Made by a program: the position numbers and the translations under genes
From: Pseudeuparius sepicola
Taxonomy: Eukaryota; Arthropoda; Insecta; Coleoptera; Anthribidae
DNA length: 64,000 nucleotides
Assembly (NCBI GenBank): GCA_963920635.1
Contig: OY987298.1
Location: 25,460,647 to 25,524,646 of the forward strand
Direction of reading: 5' to 3'
Notes under the pieces: model-generated
Seen by the model: only the letters and a program-made list of their open reading frames with translations
What the model was told of the DNA's origin: nothing
The model's database searches: none
Part shown: positions 11,601-26,600 of the stretch, piece by piece
Layout of the letters: the number at the start of each line of letters is the position of its first letter
How positions within the stretch are numbered: the stretch's first letter is position 1

Positions 11601-14600
11601 CCCTAACAGAAGAAACCCCAACGAAGCCTCCAGGGCTCGAGAAGGGGTAGTCCTGAGTTGTTTATTCCCATTCTGCTCATTCGTTCTTGCTGAAAAATGC
11701 TCAAAATATAAATGCTCGAGTATTTTCCATCTCTATATCCCGATTATTGTATTAGAATCCAGATTTTGTCAGATGACATAGTTCACAAAATTTCCTAGGA
11801 ATGTTCTGTAATTTATCGGTACATCAGTGTGGTATAGACGGTAGCGCAATCAGATAGTTATGTCACCTGTCGATTAATAATGGTAAAACTGTTAGAAATA
11901 CATACATCCAATACCAATAAGATTTGACAGAATATTGTTACTTGGGACTAGTATATGATTAGGTGTCATTAGTTTTAATGGTTTGGAGTGGAATAGTTGT
12001 TTCCAACGGCGATAACCAGTGATTGCGCACTTATTCAGTGCTGTAGTGTTTTTACCAAACTATTCCCCCTGCAACTAATTACAGTTAAGTAACACACAAG
12101 AAAATATCAGCCCAGCTTACAGAGTTTCCAGAGATATTAAACAAATAAGAGAGGATTGTCACTTAAAACAAAAAAGGGATTGTTTTACCTCCGGGTCTGT
12201 CAAACAGGCACGAAACCAATTGTTCCGTATGTTCGGCAGTGAATATTTCCTGTGTATTTACTTTATACCCGTGGGTTTTACAGTTGATGGAGTTGTTGCG
12301 AAAACTTCGTATTTTGGTTAAAGTACAATCCCGTTTCTTCCAGTTTTTAATTAATTATTAATTTAATGAAAATTATAGGTACTTTTAGCTTGTTGAATTC
12401 ATTGGGTTAAAAGTATGGATTGTAATTAGGGGATACAATCATATTATGGAGTATTTACTTTGATATTCCCGAATTTTGGATAAAAAATTGGCCCAAATAT
12501 TTATTCAAGGTATAATTAATATGAAGCAAGGTATGAAGATATCAGGGACTCTTTAAGTTAAAGGGTCCCTGGAAGATATAGTTAGACATATACTTCATAG
12601 TTTAATAACAGTAAGCTTTTGAAGAGCAACAAACAACATTTCCAACACGTGGACAATCATTTGGCACATTATTATTATTTCAATCAACACGAGTAAATAA
12701 ATGTATTATAAAGTAGGTAATTGTAGTATAATATAGGTACCATTAGCATAATTAAAAAAATAGTTAAAGTTAAGTGGCTTTAGGACCGTGTTCCAAATTC
12801 TCTTCTTGAAATAATCACCGCATTACCTATAGTTTTGCAGTACATTTCTTACCTGGCACCTAGGTATTATAATACCGGATATTTTTAAGATTTCCAAGTC
12901 TTTGTGCCTCAAAAGAAAAGTACCGTTTTCAAGTTTTGAGAGCCTCCAGTCTCCAACCAAACACTTCAGCTCTACCAAAGTGGTTTACTAACAGTTTTAA
13001 GTCTCTATTTAGTTTAATATATTACCTACTGTATTTTTCCTTCATTATTAGATATTTTTTGGTAGATTTTACATGTCTTTCCAATGAATTATTTATTTAT
13101 ATGCTTACTGTTCATGATAGTCGTTAATAAGTTCTGAATTAAAAATATCAACGACCTAAACTGTGCCTAAAGTAGTTTTTAAAGTTATTTCAATTATAAT
13201 TTGCATTTACTATGTTATTACTTGCAGTACTTGTATGTTAACTTGAATTTCGCACCTGAGTTAAATTATGATCTGTAATATAAATTAATAAATCTAATAT
13301 CAGTCTACCTAATATTATTTAAGTAATTTCTCAAAATATTTGTTGTGTGTAAATGTACTCAGCACTGACACTGACCTATATAATTACTGAAGCTATATGG
13401 GTCTGTGGTACTGACGTGAATTTAGGACCCGTTTGCATTTTCCCTGCATTGATGCCAACTTATTGTCGAAATTACCAGTTGACAGTCCTAGTAAGGACTT
13501 CTTAAAAAATTGGACTAATTAACACATGTTCAAATATTAACTACATGACAAGAAGAAGAGAAAGAGTTAAAAACACATTCTAAATGGTGTAAGATTAAAA
13601 AGAAAAATAGAAGCACTGCGCACTTATAGCTACTGCTATTCCATACCTACCTTTTTTGACCAATCAGAGGCTCGTTCTTTGCTTCGTTGTCATGGCAATT
13701 CAAAAAATTTCCGGAAATATTCTCACTTGCTCTAGGCAGCAGGAGGTGATTCCAGCGGAAATTTTTTTGACAAATGTCATTATTATAATGTGACATTGTA
13801 ACAATTAGAGACCCGACAAAAATTTTGATAATAATTTCGTTTAATTTACATGTAGGTATGGAATTTTCTTACCGAATCCCCCACGTTCTTGAATTAATAT
13901 CCGGAAAATTTTTCTCTAATAACACGAATTTTTTAAGAAAATTCGTGTACTCGAAAAATTTCCGGCAATAATTCAAGCACTAGGGCGATTACTAGTGAAT
14001 ATGGCCTGTTGTAAGATCTGTCATTATTAGTTTTATACAGCTGTTTCTATGGATTTGAAGGCTATGCCACAGTCTATTATAAATAACGATTTTGCTATGT
14101 GAAGAACTATTTAATATAATGAAATTCACGCAAAGTGCACAAACGCGAAACATCAACTTGACATTTTTGCACATTTCGTATATTGTTTAGTGTATTCCTG
14201 GATAAGAGTTAGTATAAAAAAATCTCCAATTGCTTAATTTTCTCGATTTTCAAAGTTAAAAAAATGTGATGATCAAAAGTTGTTTAGAGTAAAAGCATTG
14301 AGTAACGGATATATATTCTATAGAATAATATCCTTTACTCAATGGTAAAAGAATGTATATTTTAAGGAGGTAAGATAATCATCCCTAACTAAAAATGTAC
14401 ACAGATTTTTCTCGTCAAAGGTAAGTGTCGCCATCTGACATTCGGCGCAAGAACTATAGAACGATTTTCGGCCAAGGAACAAAAAGTAAAATTGTGTATC
14501 GAGTTAGTCTTATAAAGAAACTACTTCTTGTGATGTAGGTGTAGTAACTAATTTTATAACGCTTAGTTAGATCTTATGTGGCCACAACGTTGTCCTATGC

Positions 14601-17600
14601 CGAAGCTTATTACAAAAATTGTGAGAAATGAATACAGTGAATTCTGCTATTGTTTATCAGATGGCGCAACACTCGGACCTCGGACACTTATCGAGCATTT
14701 TGTATTTTTGGCGAATTCGCAGGACTATGCATGTAGAAATAGTACTATTTGGATTGTTTCTCTTGCCTTATTAAAATATATATTCTTTTACTCAATGGTA
14801 AAAGTATATACCAGGATCTCAATTCTTTTTCATTTTAATGTTAGGAATTTTATATTTTTCCCTACAAAATATATTTTTTACATGTGCAATAATTATAGTA
14901 AAAAATGTTGAATATGATATAATGAGGAACATGTTTTTTTTAGAAAGAGCAAATACCAAATATCAGCCCTCAAATCGCAATATTTAACTTGCAAAAGCTA
15001 TTCATTTGAAACGACACGAAAAGCGCGGGAATGGTTGTGACGTCCTAAAAGTCAAAATTTAACAAAACCTTTAACTGAATGGTGAGGCCACGGGACTAGT
15101 AATTCGTAGATCCCGGGTTCAATCGCACAAGAAGTTTTTATGAATTATCACTGCATTATACCTCTTATATTTATCACTGATTGTCATTTTTAGTAATAAT
15201 TGGACAATGGTTATTATGAAGATTATTACTCACAATCTACTCCATAGTGTATTTAAATTCAAAGTACTTACCTACCTAATATGAAATTGTCGGTAGCAGG
15301 AAAAATGTAATACATTGCTCGATGCATAAGCTCTTTTTGGCCTCGGAGATAGTTTTAAGACCCGAGGCAACACGGGCGTTAAACAACCTCCTCGACGAAA
15401 AAAATGCGCTCACGCATCTCGCAATGTAAATAACTATTTAATACAGCACACTTTTTTCAAACGTTATCAACAATATCAAGACTGCGATAGACTATTATAA
15501 TAACGGATAGACAAGGATGGGACGTTCTCGTTGCTCTTTCTAAACAAAGCGTGTGTGGTGCTGTAGTTTTTATACATGTGCTGCCCATATTAGTTTATAT
15601 ATGGTGCTGCCGCCCACCAGAGGCGCCACCACCAACAAGCTACTTGACGTCACAACAAAGGAGGGTGCGTTACAAGAATGATTTGAATTATGCAGTTTTT
15701 AATTGCTTATATTTATTACATAAAAGTAAAAAATGAGTTGTTTTGTGAACTGTGGTTCATTTAATGGCAATAAATTATGTTTGAAAGTAATATTTTCCAA
15801 ATTTAATTTTTGTGCAAGTTCCCCATTATAACGGTAATTTACGGTAGTGCAGAATGGCTCCTGTAGACTATATAAATTACTACAGCAGATTTATGTAGTG
15901 ATGCATAGGTTATCTCTGCAACAATTTATTGGAATTTTTATAAACCCGTAATTTACTTCGTTCAACAGGGTGATCCTTCCTTTACAGGTAACATAGAATA
16001 CACGTGCCCGGCTTCGGGAGAGTGTGAGATCAACAAGAGGCGGCGAAAGGCATGCCAGGCGTGCAGGTTCCGAAAATGCCTCAGATCAGGCATGCTGAAG
16101 GAGGGCGTCCGGCTGGACAGGGTGCGGGGCGGCCGCCAAAAGTACAGGCGGAACCCCGAGAGCCCCTATCAGGTGCAGGTGGTGTCGGCGCAGCGGCCCG
16201 TTATGTTGTTGGAAGGTTAGTTGATGCTTGTACAATACTTCAAGTTTTTTCACTCCAAATTGATAGTTTCGTCAAAAAATAATGTTGCCCTGTCGGCTGT
16301 GTTACATGAGGGATACAGGTGATAGAACTTTACGAAAGAAGTGTGAAGTTATTATTATGCTAGGTGCCACACATACACAGAGTGTTCAGATTTTATCTAA
16401 AAATAATGCCATCTGAATTTGCATTTTTTTTTTGTATGAGAGGGGATCTTTTTTTGGCGTAGTGGGTAAACGATTTAGAAAGAATTAGAATACCTATAAC
16501 CTTTTAATTTGTTTTCGTTTCAAAATTAGTTTGAAAGTTGGTGTAACAGGATTTTGGATGGTTTCACCAATGCCTTTAGTCATCATTGAGTAAAGAATAT
16601 ATTATTCTATACTATCTAGAATTGTATCCTTTACTCAATGCTGTCATCTACATATCATTTAATCTATAGTTACAAGTTCAAAAATTCCCAAAAATTAAGA
16701 AAATGTTTAATGATAATTGCAACTTTGATAGGGAATCTCCATTAATATTCTTACTACAAAAAAAACTGACCACACATCCCTGTCCTCTTTTTTGAGACAA
16801 CCTTCAGTAGTGCTTATAAATTTTTTTAATCATCATTTTTTTCGGAATCACAGCCAACTTTTCAATGGCTCAATATCGGAAATATTGCCAAGCGGTAAAA
16901 ACATTATAAGGCACTTTTTAATGTTGAATCCACTGGCAAACTCAGTTTTTTTACCTCGTCACATTTCTGAATTATCAAGAGCTAGAAAAAAATGTGTAGG
17001 TAAAAAAAATTGAAGGTGTAAAAAATTTGTCTATGCCAGTGGATTCATCATTAAAAAGAACCTCCCATCAGTTAAAACTAATGTACTATCAAAGTTACAT
17101 CCTGTATAATGTTTTTACAGCTTGGCCATGTTTCCAATATTAAGTGAACTACAAGCACGGCCCTCGTAAAATAAACTGGACTGCTTTTCCAATACAATAA
17201 TTTGTCCCACCATATATGTCATTGGCTGTCAAATGTCAAATGCATGAGGGCCGTGGTTGGCCATTGTCAAATGTAATTTTGCGTTGCCACCACAAATTTC
17301 GCTTTACCCCTAGAATGCACTCTAAATCCCCTAGAATGCGCACAATATGGTGGCTATCCAGTCGGGTGCCAGCACCCTCTGCCGGATGGCTAAAAATTGG
17401 AGGAGAGACTATAGGGCCCAGTGGCGGTCCAGTTTATTTTAGGAGGCCCGTTACTACAAGTCATAGGGCAAAAATTGATATGATGCCAAAACAAACGACC
17501 AATTGAAAAAATGTATAAGCAACATTGAAGTTGTGTCAAAAAAGAGGATAGGGATGTATGAACGTTTTTTTTAGCGCGAATGTACTCATCTTGCCTAATA

Positions 17601-20600
17601 AAACAGACCCCAGGATTGATACATTGGTAATTTAGTTCATATCAACCGAGAAATGAGTGGTGCCAGGGACGTATTTCATTTTTTGTCATAATTTTTTGTC
17701 TACACCACAAAATGCAGGAATGCATTAATGCTTTTTCCAAAATGGTTTGTCTGGGCATCTAGACTTTTTGTAAACGTCCGAAAATTCAGATTACCCAATA
17801 CGCCCTAATCTCAGAGAAATAACCAAGGATAGAGGGAGCAACAGCATCAAAATACACACGTTTGTAGTCAACCAACATCTTACGCAAATTTTGTATACAA
17901 AATCAGTCACTATATCCTAAAGCTGGTATTACATGGTATTCCACAATTAATTGGCCAAGAAATTGTAGATAATGTGGTATGTTTTACACCATCAATAAAT
18001 TGGTCAATTTATTGTGCAATTTCAATACTACCAACATGAAAGCACAAATATGCTAACAACAATAAGTAAATAAATCCGTGAATCTCTCAAATCATACACA
18101 AAAATCTAATAAGCAATAGTTATAAATTAGTACATGTGAATTTCCAGTAATTTTTTTTAAGTCACTAAAATTGGTATTGAGGTCGGAACACAGAAAATCC
18201 CTAGAAATACCCAAACTTGCCACAATATTTTCGAACTTGCGTCAATTTCTTGGCCAAGAAATTGAAGGTAAATTGACGACAATTTCTGTTTTACACCTAA
18301 AATTCAACTTGCACAATTAATTGTACAATTTATTGACGAAGAGAAATTGACAAGTGTAATACCAGCTTCAATACTAATAAATAGCCTATAAATTAACAGA
18401 AAAACAATTGAATACACGAAAAATGCATACGTAAACAATTGGAAAACTTGACTTGCTGGGCAAACACAAAGCAAATACCGCCAAGTTAACAAATGCGGCA
18501 ACAGGGGCGTTGCCATGTAGGGCGGTTTGAGGTATCTCTTGACGATTTTATCAAAGTGATAATTAGCTACTATAATTACAGCGCAATTTGGTTTTAGTTT
18601 AAAATTGTTACATACAAGAAATTAATAACTACATTTGTTAATTTAGGGTTATGAGAGGCGTGCCTTCATTTTATCCCATTATTAAACCCTTCTATTTTGC
18701 AATGCAATGCTGTAAACAATGCAGTACGTGGCATCAGTCAAAAAGATGTTGGCTGCGTTTACTTTTTGTTCTTACTCCCTCTATCCTTGGTTATTTCTCT
18801 GAGACCCTAATACATCCCTTATTTTTCCTGTCATTCTAGGTAGTTTAGGGAGTTTAGCAAATGTCAAACGAACTGTCAACGTTTTAGCTATTTGGCGAGA
18901 CGACTGTATTAACAGAGCTACCCTATGCGGACAACCAATTTCAGTCACCCTGTACTTCGAATTTGAACGTGAGGTGGCAAATCATCTAACTGATTTAAAT
19001 TTTTGTTGTATTTCAGATATAAAAATTTTAGAAGCATTACTAGCCTGTGAACCTGATTGTCTCGAAATAAACACAGCGTTAGAAAATTCAAAATGTCGGA
19101 CACTTTCCGTGCTCAGTGATTTATATGACCGAGAACTTGTAGGAATAATCGGATGGGCGAAACAAATACCAGGTACAGAAAAATTAAGGTTCACTAATAT
19201 ATTTTTTACTCACATTGGAATGTGAACACATTCCTGAGGCATATAAAGTAGAAAGTAGCTAACCCTCACAACTACTGTTTTAATTTTTAAATGAAACAAA
19301 AAACGTGATGGCAAATTTTGGAAAAATGTCAATACTTTGATGAAACTATATTTGGCTCGCACTAAAGCTGAGTACCTTTGTGACACGTTGTACGAATTTC
19401 CCAAGTTTTGATTTCACTAAAAATAAAAACGTAGTGATGAACCGACCTTTCTTAACTGACTTCTTATTTCTTTTCCAAGTTGAAGTTTTGAATGTGTTGT
19501 CCTTTTAGGTTTTATGGATTTATCCCTAAACGATCAAATGCGATTGTTGCAAAGCACGTGGGCCGAAATACTCACCCTTACGTTAGCTTTCCGAAGTTTG
19601 CCATTAAAAAGCCTGGGACGACTGAAATTTGCCTCTGATTTTACGTTAGACGAGAAACAGTCGAAGGATTGCGGAGCCATCGACCTATATCAAGTAGTAA
19701 GTAAAACATTCGTTCAATGACAGCACAGTTGACTGAGGTTCTTTCCTGCAGTGTTGCCATGTAGTGGAGAGGTTGGACAGCCTCGCCATCATGAAAGAAG
19801 AATACTACCTCCTTAAGGCTTTAGTTTTAACGAATTCAGATGTTAAGTTAGATGAGTATCAGTCTTTGAAAAGGTTTCGGGATTCCATATTATCGGCACT
19901 ATCGGATGCAGTCGGAATACTGAGGTGAGTGATTGCAATTTATACAGCGTGAGTTCAAGTTCAACACTTTTGGAGGGATTATTCTATTTCGTGAAGCAAT
20001 CGAGAAAAAATAGCTAGGTGTCGTGGGCTAAATTTTTGAGAACAGTTGGTGCAAACTGCAGCCCGATTTTTCTTTTTGTTTGAGAAATACAGTGTTTTGT
20101 TTTGCGTTTTCTTCAATCTGCCATAACTTTTTTGTTTGTGAATATTGTCTATTTCAGTAAAGATATATTTTGGTTTATTTTTAGGTAGAGTTCATTAATT
20201 TTGTTTGGTTAGAGGTTTTAAACCACGACACAAACTTGTGATTTTTTTTTATTTCAAATTTTCTGTATGCGGCTCCGATGTCACTTGTCACTTCAGGGGT
20301 GTTTGGGAAATTCTAGGGGCATAAAAGCATTAAACTGACTGGTTGCATTCTTCACACTCCGCACTCCATTCTTTTCGATTATGGTCTGCACAGTAAAAAT
20401 CTTTTATCATCAATGGCCGCAAGTTAATTTACTGGGATACCTTGGCTAAATATGTTGGTGATAAACTTAACACCATGAAAACCTATTGTAGAATAGATTT
20501 TGTCTGGTTTTATTCCTTGTTTTGTTTTTTCGCACCATGTCAAAAAATGAGATGAAGAAGGGATTTAAATAATATAATTTCGGTATTTTCTCTATTAATA

Positions 20601-23600
20601 AACATGAGTTTTAAAACAAGTTTCCGAAAACAATCCTTTCTCGCAATATAAGAAAATTTACTTCAGGGAGGATATTTTCATGATGTCAGACTTGAATCTA
20701 ACAAATCCTGCGTAAAACCTAAACCTGGCTTGACAAAATATGACTTTTATTTATTCATTGTTTTCCTCAGCCATCTGTTTTTGCTGACAAATCAAAATAA
20801 AAACATCAGATATAACCTAAGAGTGACCACATATAAAAACAAGGTTAGATTAAGGCTAAACTACCAACTATTTCTGATAGTGATAGGGATTGTAAGTTCG
20901 GGAAACTGGCAATCTCGACAAATGACGTTTTTGAATATGATCGTTGCCAAGGTAATAGTGATGGTGGTCAATGGTAGCGGGTTTTGTTTTGGCCAACACT
21001 ATATTAAATACTTGTGCGTTGCACTGTCATGCGATAACCACTGGCACTACATACAGAATAAAATGGACACAGTGGTTTAGTGTCAAAAACACCATTGTTG
21101 CAACATATTATATAAAATAAAAACATGCAAATGTCTGTTACAACGAATTTAATATCCTAAATAAAATAAAATGTTTCTTTTTGTTATGTCCCTTTAATTT
21201 GACAATTTTATATGGTGTTTTTCGATATTGTCATATATTTTCTTAAGAAAAACCAGTCTAAAAGGAAGCAAACAAGAGTATTTTTGTACCTTTTGGCTTG
21301 AAATGAAGTCTATGACTAGTAAGTAATTATAGAAAGCTTTAGTTTTTTCAGTTCCTCCTTTATATGTATAGTGAACCCTGGACCAACACTATATTAAAGA
21401 CCTGTGCATAGCGCTGTTTCAAGCGATCTCCACTGGCGCCACATGACAAAACAAATTTACACGGTGGTTTAATGTTAAAACACTATTGTTGCAGAATCTT
21501 TTATAAAATAAAAACATGTAAATGTGTCTGTTACAACGAATTTAATATCCAAAATAAAATAAAATGCTTGTTTGTTATTATATTATTATTATATCCCTTT
21601 AATTTTACCAGTTTACATAGCATATTTCCATACATTTGCTTAAGAAAAGTGAGTAAAAAGCAAGCAAGAGTATTTGGTACCTTTTGGTTTGAAATGAAGT
21701 CCATGGCTAGTTGTAGTGTAAGTATGCATAAAACGCATTAGATTTTTCAGTTTCTTCTTTATAGGTGAGTCTGAAATAACTGGCATCCTTTTTTTGGGTA
21801 ATAGAGATGGTCATTCTGAACCACTTAATAAATTTTTTCCTAGCGCCAAGATTTTTCTATAATTCATCCCCTCAAAATCTCCCTCTATGAAAACACGGCA
21901 CTGGCGCCCTGCCAACAACCGAGTAGAAAATGGTAAATCATCAACTAGTATAGTATTTTGGGACCGAGTTTACGCTATTCGTCAGTGCCGTGTCTTCTAG
22001 AGGGGGCATTTTAGGTCGGTAAATTAAAGAAAAATTTCTGCGAAGGAGAAAAAATTTCTCTTACCCAAAAAAAGGATGCCAGTTATTTCAGACTCCCCGG
22101 TATGAAGGACTATTGGAGCTATAAACAAAATTTTCTATTTTCATTCTTGCATGTGTTACAAAATACTGTTCCAAAATAATATCTAGAATTTTCGCTTCTT
22201 CAGCTGGTTGATCAGATCATCCCATAATTCCAAAATAGTGTTTATTCCTCTGCAATTCAGTGCAGTGTGCATACCATTTTCTTCATGTGCATGGAAATTT
22301 ATTTATTTATTTATTTAAATTCTCAACAATCAGTAGATTATTATTATTTCATGTTATCACAAACAAATCTACCTATAAAAGCTGTGTTAATAGGATAAAA
22401 CTGCTAAATACTGGACGCAAAGACAATTCATTACCGGTAAAAAGAAGGCAAATCGTAATAAATCTGGATATTTAAAATTTGGGACATTTTAAACGTCAGT
22501 AACTAACATACCAATAATCACAGAATACTCACTCACTCTAGTCCGTAAACAACAATGAAATATGACGTCATGCTTGGGTCTTTAATATAGTGTCGGTCCA
22601 GGTGGACCATTGGTTTGTTTTGGGGCTTTAAACAATTTTTTTCTAGTTTCATTCTTGTATATGTTACAAAACGATCTTCCAAAATATAATATCTAGAATT
22701 CTCGCTTCTTCAACTGGTTGAACACATCATCCCGTAATCATTGAGTAAAGGATATATATTCAGGGGTAATATAATAAGTGGTGCGCCTATTATCGATAAT
22801 ACCTTTCATTAGTTTTACGAATTATAATCCCAATGCTAAGAAAATACCACTCCTGCTGCACAGTCGTGGTATTTTCAGCTTATAATGAGTGAAAAATTAA
22901 GGAAAGGTATTATCTATTATTAGGCATACCACGAGTTGTATTTAAAAAGAGAATTTAACAACTGCAAAGAGTTAGTCTGACAGTCATTTAGATTGAATTT
23001 TCGGTTCTGAATATGTTTTTTGTGCTAATAGATATTTAAAGATCAATGTGTTAACTGAAAACATACAGGGTGGCCCACCACGAACTGCATCGATCTATAT
23101 ATGGAAAACTAAAAGTAGGAAAATTCTGAAAATTTGGCACCTCACCAATGCGGATGGGCGCTGCTCAAATAAAATATTTTGGCGAATCTGGCACTTCCGG
23201 TTATACCGGAAATCGATATCAACTTTCTTATCTCAAATGGAACACCCTGTATATTATTGCATTTTTGGATGCTAGGCATCATTTTGGAACAAAACCATTC
23301 AACATGTCCTATGTCTAAATCCAACCATTCTTGAGATATTTGCATTTTTCCGAAAAAAATTACAGGTGCAGACCTAAAGTTAATTAGCAATTTATACGAG
23401 GAAACCGCGAAATTTCAAAAGGAAAAGCGAAATTTCAAAAGGAAAAGTATTCTCCGTAGATAATAAACAAATTTAAATAATGTTCGTTTGTGTAATTTAA
23501 GCGCGCCGGCATTATTGTTGACAATAATTTATAAACTAAGTGACATTTCCTCAGCCGCGATTGTCTTTTCAACGTCCACGGCTAATATGATTTTCCAAGC

Positions 23601-26600
23601 GTTAAGCAAACCCCGCATTTTATGGGCGAAAAGTGGGTTTTTCGTAAATTAATCGAAAATTACTGCATTTAGGTATAGGAAACCTTACACAAAGTTGTCA
23701 TCATTTTTAGTGGCGAATAAGATCGCATTAAAAAAAATGGGGGTTTCCATTTGAAAATTTCGAGATTTAAGCACATTTTGAATGTTATTTTTTTTTCATA
23801 TTTTGTGAACACCCTGTATAAGAACGGATTTAATTCTCAGCAGAGTTCACTAGGTCAGGGCTTCTGTTACACGATGCCAAAAATTCGTTTTGAAATTTAG
23901 CGGTTTCCTCGTATAAATTGCTAATTAACTTTAGGTCTGCATCTGTATTGTTTTTCGGAAAAATGCAATTATCTCAAAAACGGTTGGATTTAGACATAGG
24001 ACATGTTGAATGTTTTTGTTCCAAAATGATGCCTAGCATCCAAAAATGCAATAATATACATGGTGTTCCATTTGAGATAAGAAAGTTGATATTGACTTCC
24101 GGTATAACCGGAAGTGCTAGATTCACCAAAATATTTTAGTTGAGCAGCGCTCATCGGCGTTAGTGCCAAATTTTCAGAATTTTCCTACTTTTAGTTTTCC
24201 ATATATAGATCGATGCAGTTTGTGGTGGGCCACCCTGTATATTCTAGTCCTATATTAAATTTGGTAATGTGAAGAAGTTATCGGGTTATTAGTTTTAGCT
24301 GTCACAATATTGGTGTAGCGTAACTAGGACGTAACTAAGAGAGTAGGATTTCAGCGATTATTTCCCTCATACTGCTTGCATCCAATAAGGTAGCTCCTTC
24401 CATAAAAATCCAACCAATGATATGCCTCTGGTAGCGATAATTTGCACTAGTGCAATTACCGGTAATTATATCAATGAATTTATATAACTTTTACATTGCT
24501 AAATTCTTGTTATTTAGACCTCCGCCTCCGTTTAAATTTATGACACATTCAGAAAATAAACGCCGACAGGGTGTAGGTATAATCGCATTTGCCTTGGATA
24601 CCCAAGGGTCATGTCATGTTTGTTTACTCGAATGCTACAGTCGAAGCTGTCAATAAACTCCTTCAAAATGAGTCGTTTTGGAAATGTAAACATAGAAAAA
24701 ATTAATACAGAAATTATTAAATCGTATTCGGGAAATAATCTCGACAAATACCACTCGTGCCGGAAATTTTTCTAGATAATTTTACTCTCAAGCCCTATTT
24801 TGCCCATTAGCAAAACCACTCGTACAAATTGGGCTTTTATTTTCAGAGATAAAAGCCCAATTTATACTCGTGATCTTTCTGGGCAAAATAGCGCTTTCGA
24901 AAAAATTATCGATAAAATTTCCGGCACTAGTGATATTACATACGAAAATACCACTAGTGGTATTATCGCTGAAATCATCACCTGATTGGTTAATATTTCA
25001 AAAATCATATCATTTCATTGGTTCATATTGGCAGGCGTTGAATTCTCTATATAATAATATCCTTTACTCAATGCCGTAATTCCAAAATAGTGTTTATTCT
25101 TCTGAATCTGTGCATGCAATTTTCTTCATGTGCATCATAATTTCATGGTCAGAAACAAATCTACCTATAAAAACTGTTAATATGACAAAACTGCAGGATA
25201 CTGACCGCAAAGGCAATTTTTTACTGTAAAACGAACGTAAATGGTAATAAAGCTGGATAATTGTCAGAAACTGACAACTATAAACTGTAATAAAAGTCTC
25301 CATGTTTTTTGTATGCTAACGCCATTTCAGATCGCAAACAACGATGAAATTATGACGACATGCTCTAGTCTTTTGTAGTGTTGGTCCGGGTTTAAGATCT
25401 GAAAATGCATTTTTGTTCATATGTGTCAAATATTGACTTTTTTCGGATGGAACCTGTGATATAAAAGGACATTTACATGGTGTGTTGTGATTGGTCCGTG
25501 AGCCTCCGCAAAAGACCTGGTGTGTTATGATTGGTTCGTGAGCGTCCGTAAAAGTACTTTTGTGGATGCTCACGAACCAATCACAACTCTCCAGGTAAGT
25601 TTCCTTCATTTACGTCGAGTTCTAAATCCCAATATTTTAGCATCAGTTTAAACTTAAACTAACCGAATTTGCTGCTCTTATATCCGGAGGTGTGCCCTAT
25701 AATGCATTCTTCAGGAGAATCCTCATTTCTGTTCATATTTGTTGTATTTCTTTTATTAAAACTATGATATTTGACTTGATTGACAGAAGCACATTGACAG
25801 TTCTAAAGTTTGCTCTGTTCGATGGCCGACTAGAAGTTCATAGTAGAGGTAATGTAAAAACGCTCTTTAATTAATTGTACACTCAAGCAACTCTTATGCC
25901 TGGCGTACACAAGAGCACCTGCGTTGAAATATTCGCCAGTGCCGCACTGAGGCATGACCTTTATTTAATTTTAGTTTTACATTTGTTTACATCAAAATTT
26001 TTCGGAAAAGAATTATTGGCTTAATTAAAATGGTTCAAAACATTGATAAAATTATTTGTGGCAGTGTCTAAATAGCTGAAAACAACAAGATAAAACCAAG
26101 TAACTACACTTTTGCGATCGAGTACGTCCCTGTTGCCGACTCGGATGAAACTTTATAGCCTACCGATCAATCGCGGATCGTCATTGAACACGTGGTTTTA
26201 TTTACGGATTGCTCGATTTTAGTATAGAAGTGACATTTCTTAATTTGGTAATACAAGGTTGGCAGTATTGTTCTGGGAATTCTAGGGACATTAAATATTT
26301 ACCAGTCACAATCTAGTGTACAATTAAAGAGTGTTTTTGGATTAACTAAGATTTATTGTAATGAAAAAATAAACGGTATCATTTCTGATTTTTAATGTTC
26401 TACTTTTTTAAATATATCTAAGCACATCCGAACAAAAAGTATTGTATGACACATGGACAAAAAGTAGTTTTTCATAGTCCTGCGGTACCATAAACGACCG
26501 TTTTTTCAATTCAGGCCTACGAGGGTGATGAACCAGATGCAGCAGCTGCTCCTGGTGTTACCGGTGCTCCGGCAGGCTGACCACATCGTCCGCCGCTTCT

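Noticed and set aside
11303..11650. Plus-strand open frames rich in proline and serine
   Set aside because: Shadows of the minus-strand RNase H fragment of a non-LTR retrotransposon.
15060..15140. tRNA gene suggested by a B-box-like GGTTCAATCGC
   Set aside because: No acceptor stem or D arm could be folded around it. At most a SINE relic.
19693..19696. Alternative ERR donor one codon upstream (gtagta)
   Set aside because: The downstream gtaagt is a much better donor and keeps the same phase. The alternative would only remove one valine.
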